DNA of 64,000 bases from Gulosibacter sediminis (GTDB lineage Bacteria; Actinomycetota; Actinomycetes; Actinomycetales; Microbacteriaceae): NCBI RefSeq assembly GCF_023370115.1, contig NZ_CP097160.1, positions 124,001 to 188,000 on the forward strand, written 5' to 3'. Below the pieces are notes generated by a model that saw only the letters and a list, made by a program, of their open reading frames with translations, did not search any database and had not been told where the DNA came from. Position 1 is the stretch's first letter, and every line of letters begins with the position of its first letter. Of the stretch, positions 19,881-29,939 are shown piece after piece. Position numbers and translations under genes: made by a program.

Positions 19881-19920
19881 TTTCGGTTGGAACCTTTCCG
19901 CAGCCAAATCTTGGGGGAGC

Positions 19921-20820
19921 ATGCTGCTCGAAGTCCAACACGTCAGTCATTGGTACGGCGAACGGCAGGTGCTGAAGGACGTCAGCTTCTCGGTGTCCGA
20001 CGGTCACCTGACCGGCTTCGTCGGTGCGAACGGCGCCGGTAAGACCACCACGATGCGCACCATCCTCGGGCTGCTCAAGCCGCGCGAGGGTCGCGTGCTG
20101 CTCGACGGCACGCCCATCAATGACGCCGACCGCGCGCGCTTCGGGTATATGCCCGAGGAGCGCGGCCTGTACCCGAAGATGAAGGTGCGCGAGCAGATCG
20201 TCTACTTCGCCCGCCTCCACGGTGTGGGCCAGGATGCCGCGAAGCGTCGCGCCGACGAGCTGCTTGAACGGCTCAACCTGCACGAGCGGGCGAACGACAA
20301 CGTCGAGTCGCTCTCGCTCGGGAATCAGCAGCGCGCGCAGGTGTGCGTCGCGCTCGTGCACTCGCCCGAGTTCCTCATGCTCGACGAGCCGTTCTCGGGC
20401 CTCGACCCGGTCGCCGTCGACTCGGTGCTCTCAGTGCTGCAGGAGGAGGCGGCAAAGGGCGTGCCCGTGCTGTTCTCCTCACACCAGCTTGATGTGGTCG
20501 AGCGGCTCAGTGACGAGCTCGTGATCATTTCCGAGGGTGAGATCAAGGCGACCGGCTCGCGGCGCCAGCTGCAGGAGCAGCATTCGAAGGGCCTCTACCG
20601 CATCGACGTCGACGACGTCGCCTGGCTGGCGGCGCACACCGATGTCGAACTCGTCGACGCGCTCGGCGAGGGCCAGGTCATCCGCATCCTCGCCGCCGAC
20701 GAGCAGGCCGCCGCGGACCGGGCGCAGGAGCTGCTGCGCGAGGGCGTTCAGCGGGGCGAAGTGCGCCGCTTCCAGCGCGAACTCACCCGACTCACCCAGA
20801 TCTTCCGGGAGGTGCGCTAA
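19921..20820 (+). CDS. ABC-2 type exporter ATPase (NatA-like)
   Basis: A 299-residue ATPase with GANGAGKTTT (Walker A, about residue 37), LSLGNQQRAQVCVALV as the ABC signature, MLDEPFSGLDPVA (Walker B and D-loop) and SSHQLDVVERL (H-loop). The C-terminal extension with KGLYRIDV and alternating hydrophobics is typical of NatA/YhaQ-like drug or sodium exporters. GGGGGAG precedes the ATG by one base-pair group. Coupled to the permease gene by a TAATG overlap. Confidence 0.9.
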   Translation: MLLEVQHVSHWYGERQVLKDVSFSVSDGHLTGFVGANGAGKTTTMRTILGLLKPREGRVLLDGTPINDADRARFGYMPEERGLYPKMKVREQIVYFARLHGVGQDAAKRRADELLERLNLHERANDNVESLSLGNQQRAQVCVALVHSPEFLMLDEPFSGLDPVAVDSVLSVLQEEAAKGVPVLFSSHQLDVVERLSDELVIISEGEIKATGSRRQLQEQHSKGLYRIDVDDVAWLAAHTDVELVDALGEGQVIRILAADEQAAADRAQELLREGVQRGEVRRFQRELTRLTQIFREVR

Positions 20821-22013
20821 TGACGCAGCAGAACACATCCCCACGCACAATCAGTGTCATGGAGGGCGTGCGCCTCGTTGCCGGTCGCGAGATTTCGACC
20901 GCCGTGCGCGCGAAAGCCATGTGGTGGAGCCTCGCCTCGATCGTGGCGATCATCGCGCTCGTGCTGCTCGGCGGCCGGTTCCTCGGCGACGTCATGTCGG
21001 CGATCACCGGCGGCAACGGCGAAGACCAGCAGATCGGCACGACGCTGCCCGAGTCGGCGCTGCCCGCCGACGCGATCGCTGGCGACCTCGTGCGCATCGA
21101 CACGGTCGATGACGCCGTCGCGCAGCTCGAGTCGGGCGAGCTGGATGCGCTGGTGCTGTCGGGTGCCGACGCGGAGGGGCTCGAGCTGCACGCGGAAGAC
21201 GGCGAGGTCATCTCGCCCGAGACCGTCGCGAACACCCCGAGCTACGTCATCGTTGGCAAGGACTCGGTGCCCGACTCGCTCTCGCAGAGCCTCACGCTGT
21301 CGCCGCTCACCGGCTCGCTCGAGTTTGACCAGCAGCAGATTCCGCAGTTCATGATGATGTTCGTCGCCCTCGGCTACGGCCTCGTGTTCTTCCTCGCGAT
21401 CATGCTCTACGCGCAGCGGCTTTCGCAGTCGATCGTCGAAGAGAAGGCCTCGCGCATCGTCGAGCTGCTCGTGTCGACCGTGAAACCAGGCACGATTCTC
21501 GCGGGCAAGATCGTCGGCGGCACCGTGCTTGCGATGGTGCAGGTCATCGTGATCGTCGCGGCCGCGCTCATCTGCCTCGCGGTCGCGGGACAGCTGGGGC
21601 AGGTACCCGATATCGGCGTCTCGCTCGTCTGGTTCTCGGTGCTCACACTGCTCGGCTTCATGTTCTACGCGAGCATGTATGCCGCGCTCTCGGCGACGGT
21701 GTCGCGCCCCGAGGATGTCGCGAGCGTCACCGCGCCGCTCACGTACCTGCTCATGATCCCGTACATCGGGCCGATGCTCGGTTTCCAGAATGAGACGCTC
21801 ATGACCTGGTTGTCGTACATTCCCGTGTCGTCGCCAGTGGCGATGCCGCTGCGCATTCTGCAGGGCAGCGCCCAGTGGTGGGAGCCGCTCGCGGCCACCG
21901 CCGTCATGGTCGTGTTCGTCGTCGTCGTGATCTGGCTCGCGGGGCGCATCTACCGCAATTCGGTGCTGCGTACCGGCACGCGGGTGAAGCTCGCCGACGC
22001 CCTGCGCTCGTAG
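20820..22013 (+). CDS. ABC-2 type exporter permease (NatB-like)
   Basis: A 397-residue permease with one N-terminal helix (about 38-60), a large extracytoplasmic domain (60-175) and a cluster of five to six helices (about 180-385), the NatB/YhaP layout. EEKASRIVELLVSTVKPGTILAGKIVG is the conserved cytoplasmic coupling segment of the family. The ATG overlaps the ATPase stop as TAATG. Probably exports a small toxic compound, sodium or a peptide; substrate unknown. A hairpin terminator follows eight bases after the stop. Confidence 0.88.
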   Translation: MTQQNTSPRTISVMEGVRLVAGREISTAVRAKAMWWSLASIVAIIALVLLGGRFLGDVMSAITGGNGEDQQIGTTLPESALPADAIAGDLVRIDTVDDAVAQLESGELDALVLSGADAEGLELHAEDGEVISPETVANTPSYVIVGKDSVPDSLSQSLTLSPLTGSLEFDQQQIPQFMMMFVALGYGLVFFLAIMLYAQRLSQSIVEEKASRIVELLVSTVKPGTILAGKIVGGTVLAMVQVIVIVAAALICLAVAGQLGQVPDIGVSLVWFSVLTLLGFMFYASMYAALSATVSRPEDVASVTAPLTYLLMIPYIGPMLGFQNETLMTWLSYIPVSSPVAMPLRILQGSAQWWEPLAATAVMVVFVVVVIWLAGRIYRNSVLRTGTRVKLADALRS

Positions 22014-22020
22014 CCCGACC

Positions 22021-22057
22021 GGGTGCATCCTTGTGCGTGAGCGAACAGGATGCACCC
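22021..22057 (+). terminator. Hairpin terminator after the ABC exporter operon
   Basis: GGGTGCATCC and GGATGCACCC form a 10-bp stem, extended inward by TGT/ACA, with a GC-rich loop. There is no long T run, as is common in high-GC actinobacteria. Confidence 0.7.
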
Positions 22058-22229
22058 GCAGGTTTGTGGGGTTGCGCCAAGTCAGGCGCGGGGTCGCGTC
22101 GCCCCATTGTGTTGAGGGCGCAGGCCGCGGGCGGTCGCTTCGGGCGCTGTCTTAGCGTTGGGAACACGTGCGCTGTTGCACTGTCGCGACAGCCACTTGC
22201 ATCCCGCAGCGGCAGAGAAAAGGTGACAC

Positions 22230-24314
22230 ATGACTGACCAGCACCTCGAAGATCTTGACCACGACCTCGAGGTCGCAACCGGAACATCCGGCATCGACCG
22301 CGAAGCGATTTTCACCGCCATCATGGGTAGCTGGCCCGAGCAGCGTGCGCTCGGTCGAAAGGTCGCGGCGACCCCGGACTTCTGGCGCGACGACAGCCTG
22401 AGCATGGCGGAACACCGCGAGCGTGTGCTTGAGCAGTCGCACAAGCTCGTCGCCTTCGGCACCCCGAAGCTTGCGTTCCCCGAGAGCGTCGGCGGTGGCA
22501 ACAACCACGGCGGCAACCTGGCCGCGTTCGAGCAGCTCGCGCTCGCCGACCCGTCGCTGCAGATCAAGACCGGCGTGCAGTTCGGCCTCTTTGGTTCGGC
22601 GATCATGCACCTCGGCACCGAGGTGCACCACAAGCGCTGGCTGCCCGACGTCATCGAGATGCGCATCCCCGGTGCCTTCGCCATGACCGAGTCAGGCCAC
22701 GGCTCGAACGTCGCTGGCCTCGACACCACCGCCACGTACGACGAGGCAACGCAGGAGTGGGTCATCAACACGCCGTTCCGCAATGCGTGGAAGGACTACC
22801 TCGGTAACGCCGCGAAGCACGGCATCGCCGCGGTCGTGTTCGCGCAGTTGATCACGAAGGGCGTCAACCACGGCGTGCACGCGTTCTACGTGCCGATTCG
22901 CGATGACGCGGGCGAGTTCCTGCCCGGCGTCGGCGGCGATGACGACGCCGAAAAGGGTGGCCTCAATGGCATCGACAACGGTCGGCTGCACTTCGACCAC
23001 GTGCGCATTCCCCGCGACTACCTGCTCAACCGCTACGGCAACGTCGACGAGGAGGGCAACTACACCTCGCCGATCGAGTCGCCCGGCCGCCGCTTCTTCG
23101 TCATGACCGGCACGCTCGTGCAGGGCCGCGTCTCGCTCGACGGTGCCTCGGCCGTCGCACAGCAGGCGTCGCTGCAGATCGCCGTGACCTACGCGAACCA
23201 GCGTCGTCAGTTCGACAACACCAAGTCGGGTCGCGAGACCGTGCTGCTCGACTACGGTCGCCACCAGCGCCGCCTGATTCCCCGCATCGCTACCGCCTTC
23301 GCCGCGACCTTCGCGCACGACGAGCTGCTGCGCGAGTTCGACGCTGTGTTCTCGGGCAAGGGCGACACCCCTGAGCGTCGTGCCGACCTCGAGACGCTGG
23401 CCGCCGCGCTGAAGCCGCTGTCGACGTGGCAGGCGATGGACACGATGCAGGACGCACGTGAGGCCTGCGGTGGCGCCGGCTTCCTCATGGAGAACCGCAT
23501 TGTCGGCCTGCACCACGACTTCGACGTCTACACGACGTTCGAGGGCGACAACACCGTGCTGCACCAGCTCGTGGGTAAGCGCCTGCTCGATGACTACGCC
23601 TCGAAGTTCAAGGGCGTGGATGCGCGTGGCCAGGCTCGCATCGTGGCCACGCAGTTCGCGGGCAAGGCGTTCCGTGAGATCGGCCTTGCTCGCCTTGGCG
23701 GCGTTGTGGGCGACCTCGGTCAGTCGGCGCGTTCGGTGGGCTGGCTCCGCGAGCCCGAGAACCAGCGCGCGCTGCTTGAGGCGCGGGTTGAAGAGGTGAT
23801 TGCCGAGATCGGCATGGAGATCGGCAAGGTCGCGAAGGCCTCCGCGGACGAGCAGAACGCGGTGTTCAACGCGAACCAGAACAAGCTCATTGACGCGGCT
23901 CGCGCCTATGCCGAGCTGACGCAGTGGGATGCGTTCACCCGCAAGCTCGCGGTATTCGAGGAGGGGTCGGAGACGCAGCGGGTCATGACGTGGCTGCGCG
24001 ACCTGTTCGGCCTCAGCCTCATCGAGCGGGACTTGCAGTGGTACCTGCTCGCTGGTCGTCTCACCGCGAAGCGTGCGCGCCTCGTCACCTCGTACATCGA
24101 CCGCCTCGTGCTGCGCCTGCGCCCGCTCGCGCAGGACCTCGTGAGCTCGTTCGGCTACACCGACGCGCAGCTGCGCGCGAAGATCATCGAGGATGACCGC
24201 GAGGAGAAGCGCCAGGAGGAGGCGAACGCCTACTACGAGCAGCTTCGCGCCGCCGGCGAGGAGCCGAAGGACGAGCGCGACATCTACCGCATGAAGCGAG
24301 GCTCGCGCCGCTAG
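22230..24314 (+). CDS. Acyl-CoA oxidase / acyl-CoA dehydrogenase family enzyme
   Basis: A 694-residue flavoenzyme, longer than the usual 380-residue dehydrogenases and matching peroxisomal-type acyl-CoA oxidases. TESGHGSNVAGLDTTA (about 152) is the FAD-binding segment and YTTFEGDNTVLHQL (about 433) contains the catalytic Glu in the oxidase-type context. It would introduce the alpha-beta double bond of fatty acyl-CoA, passing electrons to O2. AAAGGTGA lies before the ATG. It stands alone between two terminators, with no other beta-oxidation genes nearby. Confidence 0.9.
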   Translation: MTDQHLEDLDHDLEVATGTSGIDREAIFTAIMGSWPEQRALGRKVAATPDFWRDDSLSMAEHRERVLEQSHKLVAFGTPKLAFPESVGGGNNHGGNLAAFEQLALADPSLQIKTGVQFGLFGSAIMHLGTEVHHKRWLPDVIEMRIPGAFAMTESGHGSNVAGLDTTATYDEATQEWVINTPFRNAWKDYLGNAAKHGIAAVVFAQLITKGVNHGVHAFYVPIRDDAGEFLPGVGGDDDAEKGGLNGIDNGRLHFDHVRIPRDYLLNRYGNVDEEGNYTSPIESPGRRFFVMTGTLVQGRVSLDGASAVAQQASLQIAVTYANQRRQFDNTKSGRETVLLDYGRHQRRLIPRIATAFAATFAHDELLREFDAVFSGKGDTPERRADLETLAAALKPLSTWQAMDTMQDAREACGGAGFLMENRIVGLHHDFDVYTTFEGDNTVLHQLVGKRLLDDYASKFKGVDARGQARIVATQFAGKAFREIGLARLGGVVGDLGQSARSVGWLREPENQRALLEARVEEVIAEIGMEIGKVAKASADEQNAVFNANQNKLIDAARAYAELTQWDAFTRKLAVFEEGSETQRVMTWLRDLFGLSLIERDLQWYLLAGRLTAKRARLVTSYIDRLVLRLRPLAQDLVSSFGYTDAQLRAKIIEDDREEKRQEEANAYYEQLRAAGEEPKDERDIYRMKRGSRR

Positions 24315-24361
24315 CTTCGTGAGTGGTCGCCTGCCTCGCGTGGGCGGGTTACTGTAGCGAC

Positions 24362-25246
24362 ATGACGTTCAACGAGAACTCAAATCTCGACTCTGGCAAT
24401 GTTCGCAAGCGTCGAGGGGGCACCACCGCTGCCGTTGGCGGCGGTGGTGTCGTTGTGCTCATTCTGGGGCTGCTGTCGACGCAGCTGTTCGGTGTTGACC
24501 TGACGCAGTTCTTCGGCGGCGCCGGCACCGAGCAGCAGCAGTCGGCCAGTGACGAGGACCTCGTCTGCACCGGTGCCGAGGCGAACGCGCAGCGCGACTG
24601 CCGCGTCGAGGGCGCGGCCGTGACGCTCGAGTCGTACTGGGCCGACGCATCCTCTGAGGTCGGGATTCGCGACTACGTCGACCCCACCGTGATCCTCTAC
24701 GAGGGCCAGACCTCGTCGGCGTGCGGCACCGCCTCGAACGCGGTTGGGCCGTTCTACTGCCCGACCGACCAGTCCATCTATATGGACACCTCGTTCTTTG
24801 ACATCCTCACCGAGCAGTTTGGTGCCTCGGGCGGACCGCTGTCGGAGATGTATGTGCTCGCGCACGAGTGGGGCCACCACATCCAGAATCTGGCCGGGGC
24901 TCTGACCTCGGACCGCCAGCGCGACACCGGTGACAACGGCGGCCAGGTGCGCATCGAGTTGCAGGCAGACTGCTATGCCGGCGCCTGGATGGGCGAGGCC
25001 GCCTCGCAGACCGATGCCGACGGCAACGCGATTCTCGAGGCGCCCACGCGTGCCGAGATCGAGACCACCATTTCGGCAGCCGAGGCGATCGGTGACGACC
25101 ACATCATGGAGCAGCAGGGCATGGAAGTTCAGCCCGAGGCGTTCACCCACGGCACGAGCGAGCAGCGCGTGAATTGGCTGATCACGGGCTACGAGCAGGG
25201 CGTTGGCTCGTGCGATACGTTTAGCGTGCCCGATAGCCAGCTCTAG
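24362..25246 (+). CDS. Neutral zinc metallopeptidase, YpfJ family
   Basis: The 294-residue protein has a basic N-terminus, one membrane anchor (about 24-46) and an extracytoplasmic catalytic domain with LAHEWGHHIQN (HExxH, about 170) and a downstream ELQADCYAGAW in which Glu is the likely third zinc ligand. This is the YpfJ/KPN_02809 pattern. Substrate unknown. TACTGT at 24350-24355 ends six bases before the ATG, suggesting a leaderless transcript; the upstream in-frame start at 24323 lacks support. The small membrane protein gene follows six bases after the stop. Confidence 0.87.
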   Translation: MTFNENSNLDSGNVRKRRGGTTAAVGGGGVVVLILGLLSTQLFGVDLTQFFGGAGTEQQQSASDEDLVCTGAEANAQRDCRVEGAAVTLESYWADASSEVGIRDYVDPTVILYEGQTSSACGTASNAVGPFYCPTDQSIYMDTSFFDILTEQFGASGGPLSEMYVLAHEWGHHIQNLAGALTSDRQRDTGDNGGQVRIELQADCYAGAWMGEAASQTDADGNAILEAPTRAEIETTISAAEAIGDDHIMEQQGMEVQPEAFTHGTSEQRVNWLITGYEQGVGSCDTFSVPDSQL

Positions 25247-25252
25247 GAACCT

Positions 25253-25639
25253 ATGACGTTTTCGCTTCTGCTCGCGTTGCAAGTTGTTGCCGTTGTTGTT
25301 GCCGTAGTCGTCACCATCGGTGGCGTCGTACTCATCGTCATCGGCGCCGCTCGACTCGCTCGGAAGCCCGCGCCACCCCGCGCCCAGGAGCCCGGATACT
25401 CGGAGGCCGTCGACTATGACGGACCCGAGCAGGTGCCCGCCGGGTTCGAGGATTCGCCGCGCTGGTTGGATGCGGATGTCACCTCTGACTCGCCCGGCGC
25501 CTCCTCGCACGTCGCGCGCTATTCGAACGCCGACCTGCATGCCGTCCGCCGCAGCGGCATCGCCTTCCTTGCTGGTGGCATTGTGTTGTTCCTCGTGGGC
25601 CTGGTCTTCGTGACGCAGACCTGGGGCGCGCTGGTCTAG
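25253..25639 (+). CDS. Small two-helix membrane protein
   Basis: A 128-residue protein with a helix at residues 2-31 (LLALQVVAVVVAVVVTIGG in part), a hydrophilic Pro/Asp-rich middle and a second helix at about 102-122. I recognise no family. It follows the metallopeptidase gene after six bases, so it is probably co-transcribed and may be its partner or substrate; that is inference from spacing. Confidence 0.6.
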   Translation: MTFSLLLALQVVAVVVAVVVTIGGVVLIVIGAARLARKPAPPRAQEPGYSEAVDYDGPEQVPAGFEDSPRWLDADVTSDSPGASSHVARYSNADLHAVRRSGIAFLAGGIVLFLVGLVFVTQTWGALV

Positions 25640-25696
25640 AACGCCAGGCGGCCCCGCTGCCGGATCGGTCCCGGCTGTGGGCAGAGTTCTCCCCGG

Positions 25697-27175
25697 CTAG
25701 AAGGGCGCGGGATCGACGGCGGGGTCGTACGCGAGGCCGTCGGAGGGCTTGAAGATCGGGCCCGGTGGCTCGGGCCTGGTGATGAAGACGTCGCCGAGTG
25801 GCGAGGTCCATTCAAGGACCCCGTTGCCGAGGTGTCTGACCCTCCACGGCTGTTGGTGTTTCTGCGTGTGATGTCGGCGACACAGGTGGGCCTGGTTGTC
25901 GACACTCGTGGCACCGCCGGCGGCATACGGATGCGTGTGGTCGAGATCGCTGCGGTTGGCGGGGCGGCGGCAGCCGGGGAAACGGCAGGTGCGGTCGCGG
26001 GCTTGGAGGAACTTGCGCATCTGCGGGGTCGCGATGCGGGTGTCGACGGTAAGCACGTGTCCGTTGATGGGGTCGGTGAGGATGCGGTCGAAGCAGGTCA
26101 CGCTGCCGGCGAGCTCGCGGGCTTCGAACGCGCTGATGGGCTCGGTACCGTCGATAAGGGCGATGTCGCGGGGCGCGTCGGGGTCGAGCAGGGTGGTGAC
26201 CGGCACGATGACGCTCACGGTCGCGTTGACGTGCGGATTGCCCTTGGCCTCGGACTCGAGCGTGCTCTGCGGCACCGTGGTGAGGAGCGTTTCGACGAGC
26301 ACGTCGGAGCGCAGTTGCGCGACGGTGCGCGGGTCTTCGATGAACTCGGTGTCCTCGGCCGAGAGTTCTTCGCCCGCTGCCTCTGCCGCGCGGACGCGGG
26401 CACGGTGCTGTTTCGCGTCTTCTTGGTGCTCGTCGCGCAGTTGGGTTGCACGCTTGTTGATGAGGTCGTAACTCGCGTGGGCCATGCCGGTGGGCATGTC
26501 GGCGGTGAGGCGCGACATACCGCTGCCGAAGTCTTGGATGGTGACAGTGCGCTCTTCGTACTCGCGGTGGAACGCGGCTTCGAACTCGGCGGCGTTGAGG
26601 CGGGCGGCGAGTCGTTTCGCGTAACTCTCGGTCTGCCCATGCGTGTGGGTGCGGGCGTAGTCGAGCACCTTCTTGCCGAACTCGTCGCGCAGCTCGTCGC
26701 CGACCTTGCGCTCGAACCGGAGGAGCGCGGCCGCGTGCCGCATGGTGACGGCGCCCTCGTCGAGCGCGGTCATCCAGATCGGAAACTGCGTGGTGAGCCG
26801 GTGCGCGTCGCGGGCGCGGTTCGTGAGGGCGATATCGCTTTCATTGGTGCGAATGCCGAGGCTGGCGACGGTGGAGCGCAGGTGGGATTGGAGGCGGTTC
26901 TCGTCGGAGATGATGTGAGCGCCCGCTTCGGCGTCGCGGCGAGTGTGTTCTTCGGCGATGTCGTACGCCTCGGCGAGCATGCGGCACTCGCCGAGGTCGG
27001 CTTGCCGGCGCAGCGTGTTGAAGTCGACGTAGTTGTCGGCGATGCGTCGGGTGCGCTCGGTGAGGTCGTCGTACATGGGCTCGGGCGTGGTGCCGTCGGG
27101 CCGATGCCGGCTCGCGTGCCGAGTCGGTTCGAAGTCGTCATCGTCGGGCGGTATTGAGTGGTTAGGTGCGGTCAT
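25697..27175 (-). CDS. DUF222 / HNH endonuclease domain protein
   Basis: A 492-residue protein with the DUF222 helical region (about 60-330) and a C-terminal HNH module: CRFPGC...RSDLDHTHPYAAGG...NQAHLCRRHHTQKH, with paired Cys for zinc and the DH...N...H catalytic set. These genes are repeated in actinobacterial genomes and are often linked to mobile introns or defence islands, but a biological role is not established. GAGGAGG precedes the ATG by nine bases. It stands alone here, without transposase or integrase neighbours. Confidence 0.9.
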   Translation of the reverse strand: MTAPNHSIPPDDDDFEPTRHASRHRPDGTTPEPMYDDLTERTRRIADNYVDFNTLRRQADLGECRMLAEAYDIAEEHTRRDAEAGAHIISDENRLQSHLRSTVASLGIRTNESDIALTNRARDAHRLTTQFPIWMTALDEGAVTMRHAAALLRFERKVGDELRDEFGKKVLDYARTHTHGQTESYAKRLAARLNAAEFEAAFHREYEERTVTIQDFGSGMSRLTADMPTGMAHASYDLINKRATQLRDEHQEDAKQHRARVRAAEAAGEELSAEDTEFIEDPRTVAQLRSDVLVETLLTTVPQSTLESEAKGNPHVNATVSVIVPVTTLLDPDAPRDIALIDGTEPISAFEARELAGSVTCFDRILTDPINGHVLTVDTRIATPQMRKFLQARDRTCRFPGCRRPANRSDLDHTHPYAAGGATSVDNQAHLCRRHHTQKHQQPWRVRHLGNGVLEWTSPLGDVFITRPEPPGPIFKPSDGLAYDPAVDPAPF

Positions 27176-27372
27176 CGGGCGTCACCTCCTCGAGCACGAG
27201 CATCTGAGAGATCGGAGTTCTGATTGATCGGAGTTCAGGCGATGTCTGGTTGTCGTTGTCTTGAAGACGCGTCAGCGGGCCAAAATGTGAGCCCGGGAGG
27301 CGATCTTTTTGCTGGGAGCTTCCTGACCGCGACGTTGCGGACGAGGAACGAGTTGGCGACGGATTTGGGGGA

Positions 27373-27570
27373 GTGGTTCCACTTCACCACGGGCCTCCGA
27401 CATAGCCAGGCCGCGGGGAATTGGAGGACTTCGGTTGACTGGTTCTACTAGATCACGACCCTCCGACATGGATCGACGGAGGTGGATTCGCACGGTTCTG
27501 CAGGATTGCCTCCACCTCACCATGAGCCTCCGACACGGCGGCATCGCACACTTCCGGAGCGCGCACCCGA
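27373..27570. repeat. Three degenerate copies of a 66-bp-period repeat
   Basis: Copies begin at 27373, 27439 and 27505, exactly 66 bases apart. The best-conserved part is the first 35 bases, sharing the core CCTCCGACA. On the minus strand the copies read as related peptides (SEAHGEVEAILQNRANPP, MSEGRDLVEPVNRSPP, MSEARGEVEPLPQIRRQ) but stops and frame changes rule out an intact gene. Lies in a 566-base gene-free gap between the HNH gene and recQ. Confidence 0.6.
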
Positions 27571-27677
27571 CTGGCAACGCCTCGCCACGTCATTTCAGCT
27601 GAGCCGGGCACAGCCGAGCCAAGCCAACACACCAACTGGCCAGCCGCCTCCGCCGCACTGTCGGCCAACTGCATCGC

Positions 27678-27719
27678 GATGCCCGATGCCCGATGCCCGA
27701 TGGCCGATGGCCGATGGCG
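27678..27719. repeat. Six tandem heptamers (GATGCCC / GATGGCC)
   Basis: Three copies of GATGCCC, two of GATGGCC and one GATGGCG lie head to tail in the gap immediately downstream of the recQ stop. Probably a slippage-prone simple repeat. Confidence 0.85.
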
Positions 27720-27741
27720 GGCGCGGGCCATGGCTTGGGGA

Positions 27742-29550
27742 CTACTCGCGCGACGCGATCACTTCGAGCACTTCTTCGCCGTACTGCTCGAGCTTTGAAC
27801 GGCCAACGCCCGAGATGCCGGCGAGGGCGGTGATGGTGTCGGGGCGTTCGACCGCGAGCTCGCGCAGCGTCGCGTCGTTGAAGACGACGTACGCGGGCAC
27901 CGACTGCTCGCGCGCGGTGTCGCGGCGCCACTCGCGCAGGCGCTCGAAGCGGGCGAGCTGGTCGGGTTGCAGCGAGTCGAGCTCGGGCTTGGGGCGCGAC
28001 GAACGGGAGGTGCGCACGCGCTGCTCGCGCACATCCGTTCGCAGCTGCACCTGCTCGCCCCCGCCGAGCACCGACGCCCCGCGCTCGGTCATGCGCAGCA
28101 CGCCGTAGTCGCCGTGCGCCTGAATCACGTTCATGGCGAGTAGCTGCCGCACCACCGAGCGCCAGCCCGACTCGTCGAGCTCGGTGCCGATGCCGTACGT
28201 CGACAGCTCGTTGTGGCGGTTCTGCGCGATGCGGTCGGTGTCGCGCCCGAGCAGGATGTCGATGAGTTGGCCAGCGCCGAACGCGCGCCGCTGCGAGCGG
28301 TCGATGCGGACGATCGTCGAGAGCAGCTTCTGCGCGGCGACGGTGCCATCCCAAGTCGCGGGCGGGTTGATGCAGTTGTCGCAGTTGCCGCACGGCTCCG
28401 ACCGTTCGCCGAAGTAGTCGAGCAGCATCTGGCGCCGGCAGCCGGCGGTCTCGCTCAGTGCGAGCATCGCATCGAGGTGCAGCGACTGCTGCCGCTTATA
28501 GAAGTCGTCGCCCTCGCCCTGATCGATCATGCGGCGCTGCTGCACGACGTCCTGCAGGCCATACGCGAGCCACGCGGTCGACGGCAGCCCGTCGCGGCCG
28601 GCGCGCCCCGTCTCTTGGTAGTAGCCTTCGACCGACTTCGGCAGGTCGAGGTGCCCGACGAAGCGCACGTCGGGCTTGTCGATACCCATGCCGAACGCGA
28701 TCGTCGCGCACATCACGAGCCCCTCCTCGCGCAGGAACCGCGCCTGGTTCGCCGCGCGCGTCGCCGCCGGCATGCCCGCGTGGTAGGCGAGGGCAGGGAT
28801 GCCGCGGTCGCTCAGGTACTCAGCCGTCTGCTCGACCGACTTGCGCGAGAGGCAGTAGACGATGCCCGCGTCGCCCGGGTGCTCGGCCTTGATGAACTTG
28901 TGCAGCGAATCACGCGCGCGGTCTTTCGGCACGATGCGGTACTGAATGTTCGGGCGGTCGAAGCTCGACACGAACTTCGCGGCCCCGTCGAGGCCGAGCC
29001 GCTCGATAATCTCGTCGCGCGTCGCGAGCGTCGCGGTCGCGGTAAGCGCGACCCGGGGCACATCGGGCCACTGCTCGTGCAGCACGCTGAGCTGCAGGTA
29101 GTCGGGCCGGAAGTCGTGGCCCCACTGGCTCACACAGTGCGCCTCGTCGATCGCGAACAGCGAGATGTTGCCGCGCTGCAATAGCGGGATGGTCGCCTGC
29201 AGCCGCTCGGGCGCGAGGTAGAGCAGATCGAGCTCGCCAGCGATGTACTGCTGCTCGACGAGCCGACGCTCGTCGCTGTCGAGCGTCGAATTCAGGTAGG
29301 CGGCCCGTACGCCGAGCTGGCCCAGCGCATCCACCTGGTCTTGCATGAGCGCGATGAGCGGCGAGATGACGATGCCCGTGCCCTCGCGCACGAGCGCGGG
29401 CACCTGGTAACAGAGCGACTTGCCGCCGCCAGTGGGCATGAGCACGAGGGCGTCCTTGCCCTGCACGACGGCGTCGATGATCTCGGCCTGCTGCCCGCGA
29501 AACTCTGGGTAACCCCATACCTGTTCGAGGACCTGCTGTGCCGTTGCCAT
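27742..29550 (-). CDS. recQ: ATP-dependent DNA helicase RecQ
   Basis: A 602-residue 3'-5' helicase for recombination and replication-fork repair. [17 protein letters not shown] (Walker A), [20 protein letters not shown] (DEAH and aromatic-rich loop), [12 protein letters not shown] (motif VI), four zinc cysteines ([23 protein letters not shown] region, about 370-395), an RQC winged helix and a C-terminal HRDC domain ending in [14 protein letters not shown] are all visible. The ATG at 29550 has TAGGCT at 29563-29558, seven bases upstream, so leaderless translation is likely; an in-frame start 10 codons earlier lacks support. Confidence 0.95.
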   Translation of the reverse strand: MATAQQVLEQVWGYPEFRGQQAEIIDAVVQGKDALVLMPTGGGKSLCYQVPALVREGTGIVISPLIALMQDQVDALGQLGVRAAYLNSTLDSDERRLVEQQYIAGELDLLYLAPERLQATIPLLQRGNISLFAIDEAHCVSQWGHDFRPDYLQLSVLHEQWPDVPRVALTATATLATRDEIIERLGLDGAAKFVSSFDRPNIQYRIVPKDRARDSLHKFIKAEHPGDAGIVYCLSRKSVEQTAEYLSDRGIPALAYHAGMPAATRAANQARFLREEGLVMCATIAFGMGIDKPDVRFVGHLDLPKSVEGYYQETGRAGRDGLPSTAWLAYGLQDVVQQRRMIDQGEGDDFYKRQQSLHLDAMLALSETAGCRRQMLLDYFGERSEPCGNCDNCINPPATWDGTVAAQKLLSTIVRIDRSQRRAFGAGQLIDILLGRDTDRIAQNRHNELSTYGIGTELDESGWRSVVRQLLAMNVIQAHGDYGVLRMTERGASVLGGGEQVQLRTDVREQRVRTSRSSRPKPELDSLQPDQLARFERLREWRRDTAREQSVPAYVVFNDATLRELAVERPDTITALAGISGVGRSKLEQYGEEVLEVIASRE

Positions 29551-29639
29551 ACCCACAAGCCTAGGCACTGCCGCAAGCACGCAACTCAGTTCTCCACAGC
29601 GTCGATGCCGTGGTCACTTCTCCACAGAAGCGCGCCGCG

Positions 29640-29939
29640 CTACCCGCGTTCGACGGGGAAGCCCTCGGCCTCCCACTGCGAAATGCCGCCGTCGACGTTG
29701 GTCGCGTGCTTGCCATAGCGTGCGAGGAAGTCGACGGTGCGCGCCGAACGACCGCCCGCGTGGCACATGATGTAGGCGCCCTCGTCGGGCACCTCGTCCA
29801 TGCGATCCGCGAACTCGCTCAGCGGAATCACCGTCGCGAACGGGATGCGCACCTCGGCGACCTCGTCATTCTCACGCACGTCAATGAGCGTGATGTTCTC
29901 ACCCAGTTTGTGCAGTTCTGCAACGGAAATGTTCTCCAT
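29640..29939 (-). CDS. Rhodanese-like single-domain protein
   Basis: A 99-residue rhodanese homology domain with ITLIDVREND near the N-terminus and the catalytic loop MCHAGGRSART (active Cys about residue 59), ending in GGISQWEAEGFP. Single-domain rhodaneses carry persulfide sulfur or detoxify sulfide and cyanide. The six-residue active loop favours sulfur rather than phosphate substrates. It sits alone about 90 bases upstream of recQ on the same strand. Confidence 0.92.
   Translation of the reverse strand: MENISVAELHKLGENITLIDVRENDEVAEVRIPFATVIPLSEFADRMDEVPDEGAYIMCHAGGRSARTVDFLARYGKHATNVDGGISQWEAEGFPVERG

Noticed and set aside
25697-27175. HNH gene as part of a mobile intron, transposon or phage
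   Set aside because: No reverse transcriptase, integrase, terminase, direct repeats or tRNA junction is nearby; stand-alone DUF222/HNH genes are common in this group.
27224-27451. A 75-codon rightward frame in the gap before recQ
   Set aside because: No ribosome site, unusual composition, and it overlaps the degenerate 66-bp-period repeats.
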